8,654 nt of DNA from contig CAUZJO010000168.1 of assembly GCA_963580245.1 (NCBI GenBank), positions 1 through 8,654 on the forward strand, written 5' to 3'. Under the pieces are notes generated by a model that saw nothing but the letters and a program-made list of their open reading frames with translations, was not told where the DNA came from and made no database searches. Of this stretch, positions 1-5,818 are shown in pieces. Origin of the DNA: CAUZJO01 sp963580245. GTDB lineage: Bacteria > Sumerlaeota > Sumerlaeia > MVZB01. Within the stretch, counting starts at the first letter, position 1. Each line of letters starts with the position of its first letter. The translations under genes were made by a program, and so were the position numbers.

Positions 1-132
1 AATGAAGTGGAACGGCTTTTCCGTCGTTTGAAAGGCTTTCGTCGGATCTTTTCCCGTTTTGAGAAGTTGGATGTTATGTTTGTCGGTTTTATCTGTTTCG
101 CCCTTGCCGTCGACATGCTCCGTTTGTATTAA
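1..132 (+). CDS. IS5-family transposase, C-terminal fragment (5' end outside window)
   Basis: The first 43 codons are open from base 1 and end at TAA (130-132). The peptide begins NEVERLFRRLKGFRRIFSRF and ends in a hydrophobic stretch FICFALAVDMLRLY. The pattern VERxFxRLKxFRRIxxRxEKL is typical of the region around the last catalytic glutamate of the DDE transposases of the IS5 family, with E4 of the fragment as the likely catalytic residue. Such enzymes cut and rejoin element ends during transposition. Only the C-terminus is visible, so the subgroup and the integrity of the rest cannot be judged. The TAA lies within the last ten bases of the presumed element, which is common in compact IS5-type elements. 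Confidence 0.85.
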   Translation, partial: NEVERLFRRLKGFRRIFSRFEKLDVMFVGFICFALAVDMLRLY

Positions 133-139
133 CAGGCCC
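1..139 (+). mobile_element. Right end of an IS5-like insertion sequence (partial)
   Basis: The transposase tail runs into a presumed terminal inverted repeat at 131-139, which reads GGGCCTGTT from the outside inwards on the - strand. TA follows at 140-141 and could be one copy of a target duplication. The right boundary is inferred from the position of the transposase stop and from the point where aldo/keto reductase coding sequence begins on the other strand. The left end, which would confirm the repeat, is outside the window. Confidence 0.5.
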
Positions 140-285
140 TAGCGCAGGCCGCCGTAATCCGGGCTCTCCTTGCGGTAGAACAGGTCGTAAAAGTTGATCG
201 GGTAGGGATGGGGCGGCTCGCTGATCTCGCGCAGCTCGCGCACCCCCTCTTCGCTCAGCTTGAAATCAGCCATCCCCCATGTTGT
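139..285 (-). pseudogene. Frameshifted C-terminal tail of the aldo/keto reductase
   Basis: After the main reductase frame stops at 266-268, the neighbouring - strand frame carries a natural continuation, MADFKLSEEGVRELREISEP, followed by a PYPINFYDLFYRKESPDYGGLR-type end. This has the look of the last helices and C-terminal loop of aldo/keto reductases (DxxLSxEexxxLxxIS, then a PxPYP-like segment). Removing one base from the C5 run at 274-278 joins the frames as ENNMG-MADFKL. The tail ends at a TAG (139-141) lying on the edge of the IS5-like element. Whether the cell makes the full-length protein depends on whether the extra base is real. Confidence 0.7.
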
Positions 286-1201
286 TCTCCAACTGTTCGA
301 TGCGCGAAGCGCCCACCAGCGCAACGTCGCACGCGCCCGAATCCAACAGCCAGCGGATTGCAATATTGGCTATCGACCGGTTATGTTTCTCGCCGATCCG
401 CTTCAGCGCGTCGATCACGTCCCAGTTGCGATCGATGGCCAGCCGTTCCCACGAGAACATCTCGCCCGGCTTGGCCGCCCACATCTTGGCGCCCGACGCC
501 GGTTCCTTGTCGCCGCGCTTGTATTTGCCCGCCAGGAAGCCCTCGGCCATGATCCCCCAGGCGATGATCGAGACTTGTTGGTCGCGGCAGGCGGGGATGA
601 GCGAATGCTCGGCGCAGCGGTCGGCCAGGTTATACCAGATCTGATTGGAGAGGATCGGCGTCAGGCCGCCGGCCTTGGCGTGCATGTTGGCCTTCACGAC
701 GTGCCAGCCGTCCCAGTTGCTCACCCCGACGTAGCGAATCTTTCCGGCGCGCACGAAATCATCGAGCACGCGTATCGTCTCCTCCACCGGCGTATATAGA
801 TCGAGCGTGTGACATTGGTAGAGGTCGATATAGTCGGTCCCCAGGTGCCGCAGGCTTTGCTCGATGTTCTTGGCCAGGTAGGTGCGCGAGAGCCCCACGC
901 GATTGGGCCAGACCTCGTTCTCCATCAGCCAGAAGCCCTTGGTCGCGACGACGAACCGGTCGCGCCGCCCCTTGATGACCTTGCCCACGGTCCGCTCCGA
1001 TGTGCCGGCCATCTCGAGGTTGGTCCCATACGAGCCGCCGCCGTAGAAGTTCGCGGTATCGATGAAGTTGCCCCCGGCGTCGTGATAGATGTCGGTGATG
1101 CGTTGGCACGTCGCCTCGTCCAGACCCGTGCCGAACGGGATCGCCCCCAGCCCCAACCGCGAAACTTCCAGCCCCGAATGTCCCAGATAAACGTATTCCA
1201 T
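266..1201 (-). CDS. Aldo/keto reductase, 3' end frameshifted
   Basis: This is an NADPH-dependent aldo/keto reductase with a (beta/alpha)8 barrel, of the YajO/YhdN-like bacterial group that reduces aldehydes, ketones or sugar-derived carbonyls in the cytoplasm. All four catalytic residues are visible: D48 and Y53 in NFIDTANFYGGG, K88 in VVATKGF and H131 in DLYQCHTLD. The VGVSNW segment (158-163) and IAWGIMAEGFLAGKY-type cofactor loop are also present. The frame stops after NNMGDG (311 residues), about 40 residues short, because the tail lies in another frame. The ATG is well supported by a GAGGGGAG Shine-Dalgarno five bases upstream. It lies 27 bp downstream of the isomerase gene on the same strand, so the two are probably cotranscribed. 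The substrate is not deducible from sequence. Confidence 0.9.
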   Translation of the reverse strand: MEYVYLGHSGLEVSRLGLGAIPFGTGLDEATCQRITDIYHDAGGNFIDTANFYGGGSYGTNLEMAGTSERTVGKVIKGRRDRFVVATKGFWLMENEVWPNRVGLSRTYLAKNIEQSLRHLGTDYIDLYQCHTLDLYTPVEETIRVLDDFVRAGKIRYVGVSNWDGWHVVKANMHAKAGGLTPILSNQIWYNLADRCAEHSLIPACRDQQVSIIAWGIMAEGFLAGKYKRGDKEPASGAKMWAAKPGEMFSWERLAIDRNWDVIDALKRIGEKHNRSIANIAIRWLLDSGACDVALVGASRIEQLENNMGDG

Positions 1202-1228
1202 GTTGCTCCCCTCAGATGATTTGGTCCC

Positions 1229-2014
1229 TCAGCCGAAAATGTCCGTGAACGCCTTGAGTGCCGCGTCCGAATCGCCGGCGGGGAAACACTCCAGTCCGAC
1301 GTAGCCGTCATAGTTATTAGCCTGAAGCATACGGGCGATGTTCGCGTAATTGAGTTCCCCCGTCCCCGACTCGTGGCGGCCCGGCACGTCGGCGACGTGA
1401 ATGTGACCGATGTCGCCCAGGTTCGACTCAATCGTATCGATGATGTTCCCCTCCATCACCTGCAAGTGATAGATGTCATAAAGCATCTTGATCCGCGGGC
1501 TGCCCAGCGCCCGAATCATCTCGAACCCGAAATCAGAATATCGGACCGTGTAGCCCGGGTGGTCGACCTTTGTGTTGAGCGGTTCGATCAGCAACGTGAT
1601 GTCGGTCCCCTCGATCATTTCGAGCAACTGGGACAGTCCTTCATACATGCTCGTGATCCGTTGCGTCTCGCTCAGGGGCGGATCGGGCGGGATCGGAATC
1701 CCCTTCTCGTCGACCACGTCGCTCAGCGCCGCCAGGAACCGGCAATTGAGTTTCTGGGCGCGCTCGACGCTCTGGCGGAACTCCCCGAGCACCCCCTCGC
1801 GATGGGCCGGGTTGATCAACGCATGGTTGCGGTTGCCGCAATACAGGAGCAGATCAAACCCGTCGGCCTGAACGTTGTGCTGCACCGCCCCCAGATCGTG
1901 CGATTCCAGAATCCAAAGCTCGTAGGCCGAAATCCCGTGACGCTTGATCCCCTCAAGCCGCCCCGGAAGCACCCGGTCCGTAAAAACCGTCTCCGCGCAA
2001 ACGCTCAACTTCAT
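1229..2014 (-). CDS. Hydroxypyruvate isomerase-like sugar isomerase (TIM barrel)
   Basis: This 261-residue protein is complete and matches the usual length of the Hyi branch of the xylose isomerase-like TIM-barrel superfamily. These enzymes interconvert hydroxypyruvate and tartronate semialdehyde, or isomerise/epimerise related sugars and keto-acids, using a divalent metal. Visible metal and catalytic residues are E144 (LLIEPLNTK), D180 and H183 (MLYDIYHLQ), H206 (HIHVADVPGRHE, with R213 and E215) and E242 (VGLECFPAG). The ATG at 2012-2014 follows a strong GAGGAGG with an 8-9 base spacer. The aldo/keto reductase lies immediately downstream, suggesting a short carbohydrate or carbonyl pathway. 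Hyi itself is the closest named family, but a 3-keto-sugar or other isomerase role cannot be excluded. Confidence 0.87.
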   Translation of the reverse strand: MKLSVCAETVFTDRVLPGRLEGIKRHGISAYELWILESHDLGAVQHNVQADGFDLLLYCGNRNHALINPAHREGVLGEFRQSVERAQKLNCRFLAALSDVVDEKGIPIPPDPPLSETQRITSMYEGLSQLLEMIEGTDITLLIEPLNTKVDHPGYTVRYSDFGFEMIRALGSPRIKMLYDIYHLQVMEGNIIDTIESNLGDIGHIHVADVPGRHESGTGELNYANIARMLQANNYDGYVGLECFPAGDSDAALKAFTDIFG

Positions 2015-2378
2015 CGATAAAGCCTCCTCACCCGATGATAGCGGGATATAAATGGCGCCAATCCGCTCACCCGCCGCGTTTGGACTGTGTGGATCGTGCT
2101 TATACGGACTATTATCAAGATTCGCGATGGGCTATCAAGCGACTGATCCTCGCGGCTCCGGTTTCGTTATGGGACCTCACATGCAAGATCTCGAGAAATC
2201 GCCAAGAGGCGAGTTATTCAAACTGTACAGGCAGAACTCGGCCATTACGAAGACCGTTATATAAACCCTCTTGTCGCTATTGGCGTTTTCTCCGGGTGGG
2301 AAGACGAATGGTTGACGCCAGGGCGGTCGTACGTTAGTCAATGGGATCAGAATATTGAACAATGAATGGAGTCGATTC
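2015..2378. other. Divergent intergenic spacer, no gene recognised
   Basis: This 364-bp spacer separates the leftward isomerase operon from the rightward nitroreductase, so promoters for both should lie here. It is less GC-rich than the flanking genes and short open frames in it have no protein-like character. A TTGACG (2312-2317) upstream of the nitroreductase resembles a -35 box, but the hexamer 17 bases later (TAGTCA) is a poor -10. On the other strand the TATCAT at 2034-2039 lies too close to the isomerase ribosome site to be convincing. No operator-like palindrome stands out. Confidence 0.6.
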
Positions 2379-2981
2379 GTGGATACACTTACCGCCATCG
2401 AAACCCGCCGCTCGGTTAAACACTACGACCCCGAGCACCGCATGACCGACGAGGAGATCAGTCGCCTGTTATCGCTGGCGATGCTCTCGCCGACTTCGTT
2501 TAATATCCAGAGCTGGCGTTTCGTCGTCGCGCGCGATCCGGAGCTGCGCAAGTCCCTGCGCGAGGCGGCCTGGGACCAGGCCCAAGTTACCGATGCGTCG
2601 ATCGTGTTGGTCCTGTGCGCGGACCTCAAATCCTGGGAGGGAAACCCCGCCCGCTATTGGCGCAACGCCCCGCAAGAGGCTCGCGAGCGGCTGGCGCCGA
2701 TGATCGGCGATTTCTATCGCGGCCGCGAGCAACTCCAGCGCGACGAGGCGATGCGTTCGTGCGGCATCGCGGCCCAAACGCTGATGCTCGCGGCCAAGGC
2801 GATGGGCTACGATTCCAGTCCCATGATCGGCTTCGACCCCGAAGCCGTCGCCCGCCTTATCCACCTCCCCACCGATCACGTCATTACGATGATGCTCGCC
2901 ATCGGCAAAGAAACCAAACCCGCCTGGCCGCGCGGGGGGCAGTTGGGGATGGAGGAGGTGGTGGTGTGGGACCGGTTTTGA
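2379..2981 (+). CDS. FMN-dependent nitroreductase family protein (MhqN/YodC type)
   Basis: This 200-residue oxidoreductase is expected to bind FMN as a homodimer in the cytoplasm and to reduce nitro, quinone or other electrophilic compounds with NAD(P)H. The order of motifs fits the family. R10-R11-S12 (IETRRSV) contacts the FMN phosphate. SPTSFNIQSWRF (38-48) is the flavin-contacting loop. MRSCGIAAQTLMLAAKAMGY (125-144) is the dimer-core helix, and the C-terminus RGGQLGMEEVVVWDRF resembles the quinone-stress proteins MhqN and YodC. I prefer the GTG at 2379, because GGAG sits seven bases upstream and the protein then begins MDTLTAIETRRS as is usual. A TTG at 2355 would add eight residues and has no clear ribosome site. 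It appears to be a single-gene unit. The substrate is unknown. Confidence 0.9.
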   Translation: MDTLTAIETRRSVKHYDPEHRMTDEEISRLLSLAMLSPTSFNIQSWRFVVARDPELRKSLREAAWDQAQVTDASIVLVLCADLKSWEGNPARYWRNAPQEARERLAPMIGDFYRGREQLQRDEAMRSCGIAAQTLMLAAKAMGYDSSPMIGFDPEAVARLIHLPTDHVITMMLAIGKETKPAWPRGGQLGMEEVVVWDRF

Positions 2982-3001
2982 GCATAGGTCCAGTCATGCT
3001 C
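2980..3001 (+). terminator. Possible weak terminator after the nitroreductase
   Basis: GAGCAT (2980-2985) and ATGCTC (2996-3001) can pair as a 6-bp stem with a 10-base loop, starting inside the nitroreductase stop codon. A short TTTT follows five bases later. The stem is AT-rich and the U-run short, so this is only a candidate. Confidence 0.25.
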
Positions 3002-3064
3002 TCGCGTTTTCGATTTAACGACTAACAATGCCTGTCGCGATTCTCGTCTATAAGCCGCCACCAA

Positions 3065-3180
3065 AAATTCAGTCCCGGTAGGGACGATTGCTTTCAGCCC
3101 GCCGTAGCCTCGGCGAAGGAGGGAAATCAAACCGATAACGAATTGGAGTCCCGTAGGGACGACTTCAAACCGGATTCTTA
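3065..3180. repeat. Intergenic palindromic repeat cluster (GTCCC-GTA-GGGAC)
   Basis: There are two near-identical palindromes: GTCCC-GGTA-GGGAC at 3072-3085 and GTCCC-GTA-GGGAC at 3148-3160, each followed by GA and then T/C-rich sequence. Between them lies a third short hairpin, CGCCG-TAGCCT-CGGCG (3100-3115), followed by AAGGAGGGAAA. Each can form a stable short hairpin on either strand. I recall similar GTCCCTACGGGAC and GCCGTAGCCT-GGCGAAGG motifs as frequent intergenic elements in Planctomycetes and related phyla, but could not verify that here. Frames that read VPTG through these palindromes are probably not real proteins. Confidence 0.6.
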
Positions 3181-3205
3181 GAGGTTCCCTATAGAGTCTT
3201 GACCA

Positions 3206-3254
3206 CAACCAAAGCGTGGTTGGTTCCGTGGAGGGGATAAGCCCCGGATGGGGC
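3206..3254. repeat. Two adjacent short hairpins
   Basis: CAACCA (3206-3211) pairs with TGGTTG (3217-3222) across five bases. GCCCC (3241-3245) pairs with GGGGC (3250-3254) across GGAT. The second hairpin lies 18 bases beyond the stop codon of the possible - strand gene at 3273-3601 and could stop its transcript, although no U-run follows. They may equally belong to the intergenic repeat cluster just upstream. Confidence 0.35.
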
Positions 3255-3272
3255 GTTGTCGCGGACTTAGAC

Positions 3273-3601
3273 TTAGACAGACAGGTCGATCAGCTGGCCG
3301 GGAGTTTTCTTGAAGTGGATCAAACTTGGAGCGTGGCCGGAGCGGCGGGAGGGGACATAGCGTTCGACGCGCGGGACGGCGGGGGCGGCTAGAAGCTCGG
3401 GCTTGCCCGGGAGCGTCAGCGAGCGGGGGGCTCGTGTTGCTCGCGAACCGGAACGGCCTCTACATCGATGACGTCAGAGCCGTGGCCGTTGCGTCCCGGT
3501 GCTTGCCCTCCGCCCTGGGTTACGGAGTCGCCATTCTGGATGCGGCCCAAGGCCAAGAATGCGCTCAATCCGCCCCAGGAAGCTGACATGGCTACGTTCA
3601 T
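3273..3601 (-). pseudogene. Possible small protein gene, frameshifted at a C6 run
   Basis: I do not recognise a family. An ATG at 3599-3601 opens MNVAMSASWGGLSAFLALGR, a mildly hydrophobic start, and leads to VIDVEAVPVREQHEPPAR and a stop at 3416. Adding one base in the C6 run (3425-3430) instead continues as HEPPRSLTLPGKPELLAAP, VERYVPSRRSG and ends KKTPGQLIDLSV at TAA (3273-3275). The corrected product is about 109 residues, and its second half has protein-like composition with a natural-looking C-terminus. There is no clear ribosome site. No neighbour shares its strand nearby, so context gives no function. It could be a decayed gene, a sequencing indel, or a chance reading frame in GC-rich DNA. 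Confidence 0.4.
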
Positions 3602-4154
3602 GACAAATGCGGCGCTCCGCCAACGATTCCTTCTACCCTTCCGGTGGTCAATCGCCTACCCTAATCGATGGGGCGACGGCGTGTCAATGGGTTTTCCCAA
3701 GGTGAAATCGGCTTCACTCCGCGCTCCGGCGGGTGGTCTTCGGATGCCGCTTCCGGGTGACCTCCAGTTACCAAGAAACCCTGATCAAAACTTTTCGTCC
3801 CTACCTGAGGCTCAATCGAATTCGAGACGGCCCCTCGTGATTCGATACCCGGAAAGACCCGGTTCTGACCGTAACCTAAATTATTTCAATGATCTGAATT
3901 TATGCCTAGATCGAAAGTCCGACCCCGGCCAGGCATGCATGAGGGGCAGCGAAAACAACAAACGGAAAGCGCGCCCTCGGCTCGGCCGAAAAAATATAGC
4001 CTATTCAAGAGGCCGGACAGGACATATACTATCGTCCCATATGCAATCGGAATGGGTCTAAAGCACCTTCCGTGCCAAGCGCCAGCCAAGATCAAAGCGA
4101 CGTGCTTGAACCCCCTTGCGGCCGTTGCCCATCGCGACCAGGGTCAAACGCTGT
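3602..4154. other. 553-bp stretch with no recognisable gene
   Basis: Base composition here is less GC-rich than in the flanking genes, particularly around 3780-4060. Open frames on both strands lack domain-like patterns and ribosome sites. A weak 5-bp inverted repeat, GATCT/AGATC (3891-3895 and 3908-3912), is the only structure I noted. It is probably decayed or rearranged DNA lying upstream of the truncated lamin-tail gene, whose promoter should be in its last part. Confidence 0.5.
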
Positions 4155-4488
4155 ATGAGCAATCTCGACTCGGGCGGTCGTTCACGCCCGATCTCCACCC
4201 TCATCTTGGTTCCCCTCATCTTGGTTCCCCTCCTCTTGATCGCCACTGCCTGGGCTGGGGCCCAGGCGGTGATCAACGAGATCATGCTACAACCCGAGCA
4301 GCGAACTCGGTTCGGACGAGAACTTCGAGTACGTTGAGATCATCAATGTCGGGGCCGATGTCATCAACCTGCAAGGCTGGACGATGCGCGATGACAACGA
4401 TGACAACGTTTACGACTTTCCCGACGCGCCGCCGGCCCCGGGCGAAACCCTTGCCATTTGCCAAAACCCCTGCCCACGCTGCGATCGT
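4155..4488 (+). pseudogene. Secreted lamin-tail-domain protein, frameshifted and 3'-truncated
   Basis: The ATG at 4155 starts MSNLDSGGRSRPISTLILVP, a Sec-type signal peptide with a long hydrophobic core and a probable cleavage after WAGAQA. VINEIM then opens a lamin-tail (LTD) beta-sandwich domain. Dropping the C at about 4287 continues the domain as YNPSSELGSDENFEYVEI, INVGADVINLQGWTMRDDND and APGETLAICQNP. This matches the LTD pattern INEIMYNPSS, EYVEIxN, LxGWxLxD. The domain stops short of its last strands. From about 4489 the frame merely runs antisense through the glycosyltransferase gene. LTD modules are frequent in large exported proteins of Planctomycetes, so most of the original gene seems lost. 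No ribosome site is obvious; an AGGG lies about 12 bases upstream. Confidence 0.72.
4200..4229 (+). repeat. 15-bp tandem duplication inside the signal peptide
   Basis: The unit CTCATCTTGGTTCCC occurs twice in exact tandem. It is in frame and duplicates LILVP in the hydrophobic core, giving TLILVPLILVPLLLIATA. The duplication lengthens the h-region by five residues without breaking the frame. Confidence 0.9.
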
Positions 4489-5679
4489 TCATATGAGCTC
4501 GCGATAGATCGCTTCGATCCGCGCGATGACCCCTTCAGGATCGAGGTAGCGGCGGGCGTAGCGGCGGGCGTTGTCGCCCAGGCGGCGGCGCAGGTCGGCG
4601 TCGGCCACCAGGCGGCCCACTCGCTCGGCGAACGCGGCGTCGTCGTCGGGGTTGACCGTGAAGCCGCTCACGCCGTCCTGGACGATATCGGGAATGCCGC
4701 CCACTCCCGCCGCGACCACCGGCACGCCCAACAACAATGCCTCGGAAATCGCGACCGGCAGGCCCTCATGATCGCTGCAATGGACCAGGCAGTCCGCCCC
4801 GCGCACGATGTCGATGATCTGCTCGGGTGGCCGCGCGCCCCAGAAATGGACCGCATCGGCGATCCCCAGCTCCCCCGCCAATCGTTCCAGTTCTCCACGC
4901 TGTTCGCCGTCGCCCACCAGCGTCAGCCGCGCCTCGGGATGATCTGTCCCGATCCGGGCGAAGGCCCGCAGGATCGTGTCGACCCGTTTGGGCGGGGTGA
5001 AATTGCCGACGTAGACTAAACGCCCGCCGGGTGGGCCGGGACATCGCGATTCCGGAGGCGGATCGCCGCTCGGAGGCTCTTCGAACTTGAGCATCCACGG
5101 CACGACTTGCGCCCGTTCCGGCGGGCAACCCAGTTCGACGCCGATTCGCCGCATCTCGGAGCCGGCGGCGAGAAGCTGATCGAGACCGCGCAACGTCCAG
5201 GCGGCCAGCGGCTTCAACAGGCGGCAATGCGCATAGACGTTCAGGTCGGACCCCGCGGCCGTCGCCACGACCGGACGCCCGCTCAGGATGCCCGCCAAGC
5301 GACCCATCAGCCCGCCGGGCACGACCCAGTAGGCGTGGATCAGGTCCAGACGCTCGCGCCGCACCGTTCGCCACGCCGAGCCGATCCCCCACAGCATCAG
5401 CGTCCCGAGCGTGAGCGGCGGATAGCCCGTCAGTTCGCCCAACTGACGCCCCCGCCGCCATCCCCAAAACCAGAAGCGATGGACGTGGACGCCCTCGGCG
5501 ACTTCGCGCGCCTCGGCGCCGGGCCGTCTTGGCGTCACAACGTGCACTTCATGGCCGCGCATGGCCAGCCGCGTTGCAACGTTTTGGACGAAAATGCCTT
5601 TGTAGTCGCCCCCGTGGGCGGGATAGATATGGGTGACAATACAGATTCTGAGCGGATTGCGGGTCGGGTTTGTGTTCAT
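4489..5679 (-). CDS. GT4-family glycosyltransferase
   Basis: This GT-B-fold, retaining glycosyltransferase of CAZy family 4 type has 396 residues from the preferred start. It should transfer a sugar from a nucleotide-sugar donor to a polysaccharide, glycolipid or glycan acceptor on the cytoplasmic face of the membrane. The N-terminal acceptor domain opens RICIVTHIYPAHGGDYKGIF (residues about 11-30). LIHAYWVVPGGLMG and VVATAAGSDLNVYA follow. The donor domain begins VYVGNFTPPKRVDTI (K231 likely contacts the phosphate) and carries LTLVGDGEQR and the EX7E motif, E305-GLPVAIS-E313. I chose the ATG at 5677-5679, just before the conserved start. Upstream starts at 5721 (ATG) and 5838 (GTG, overlapping the HEAT gene) would add low-complexity residues. 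No strong ribosome site is seen. It follows the HEAT gene by about 130 bp on the same strand. Donor and acceptor are unknown. Confidence 0.9.
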   Translation of the reverse strand: MNTNPTRNPLRICIVTHIYPAHGGDYKGIFVQNVATRLAMRGHEVHVVTPRRPGAEAREVAEGVHVHRFWFWGWRRGRQLGELTGYPPLTLGTLMLWGIGSAWRTVRRERLDLIHAYWVVPGGLMGRLAGILSGRPVVATAAGSDLNVYAHCRLLKPLAAWTLRGLDQLLAAGSEMRRIGVELGCPPERAQVVPWMLKFEEPPSGDPPPESRCPGPPGGRLVYVGNFTPPKRVDTILRAFARIGTDHPEARLTLVGDGEQRGELERLAGELGIADAVHFWGARPPEQIIDIVRGADCLVHCSDHEGLPVAISEALLLGVPVVAAGVGGIPDIVQDGVSGFTVNPDDDAAFAERVGRLVADADLRRRLGDNARRYARRYLDPEGVIARIEAIYRELI

Positions 5680-5818
5680 CAATGATCGGATCGCGCACAG
5701 GTCTCGACCGGCGGCCAGCATGCCATCGTGGGTAGGCGCGGATGATTCTGCAAGCGGGTGATGGGCACACGGTCCCGGCGCCGCCCCCGTTCGCGTCCGG
5801 CCCCCGCGCCGATCATTG
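5680..5818. repeat. 10-bp perfect inverted repeat bracketing the HEAT-glycosyltransferase spacer
   Basis: CAATGATCGG (5680-5689) abuts the glycosyltransferase start codon, and its reverse complement CCGATCATTG (5809-5818) covers the HEAT-gene stop codon. The arms enclose about 120 bp of GC-rich spacer. In RNA they could form a stem closing the whole spacer. In DNA they could be two operator half-sites, or the arms may coincide by chance. Confidence 0.6.

Noticed and set aside
2034..2060. Possible promoter for the isomerase operon (TTGGCG ... TATCAT on the - strand)
   Set aside because: Spacer is about 15 bases and the -10 lies almost on the ribosome site, leaving no room for a leader.
2312..2340. 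Possible promoter for the nitroreductase (TTGACG, 17 bases, TAGTCA)
   Set aside because: The -35 is good but the -10 matches the consensus at only about two positions.
2876..3208. - strand open frame of 110 codons across the nitroreductase end and the palindromic repeats
   Set aside because: Its protein-like VPTG segments come from reading through the GTCCC-GTA-GGGAC palindromes, and it overlaps a well-supported gene on the other strand.
3468..4061. + strand open frame of 197 codons in the gene-poor middle
   Set aside because: Composition looks random (many P, R, S), with no domain pattern and no ribosome site, and it overlaps the more plausible - strand small gene.
3886..4095. - strand frame containing GRGRTFDLGINSDH, similar to peptides that arise from translating the antisense of tRNA genes (GRIRTFDLGIKSP)
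   Set aside because: A tRNA or tRNA relic would need a D-arm and a matching acceptor stem upstream on the + strand. I find neither, and the T-arm-like part reads ATCGAAAG rather than TTCGAxT. Likely coincidence or too decayed to support.
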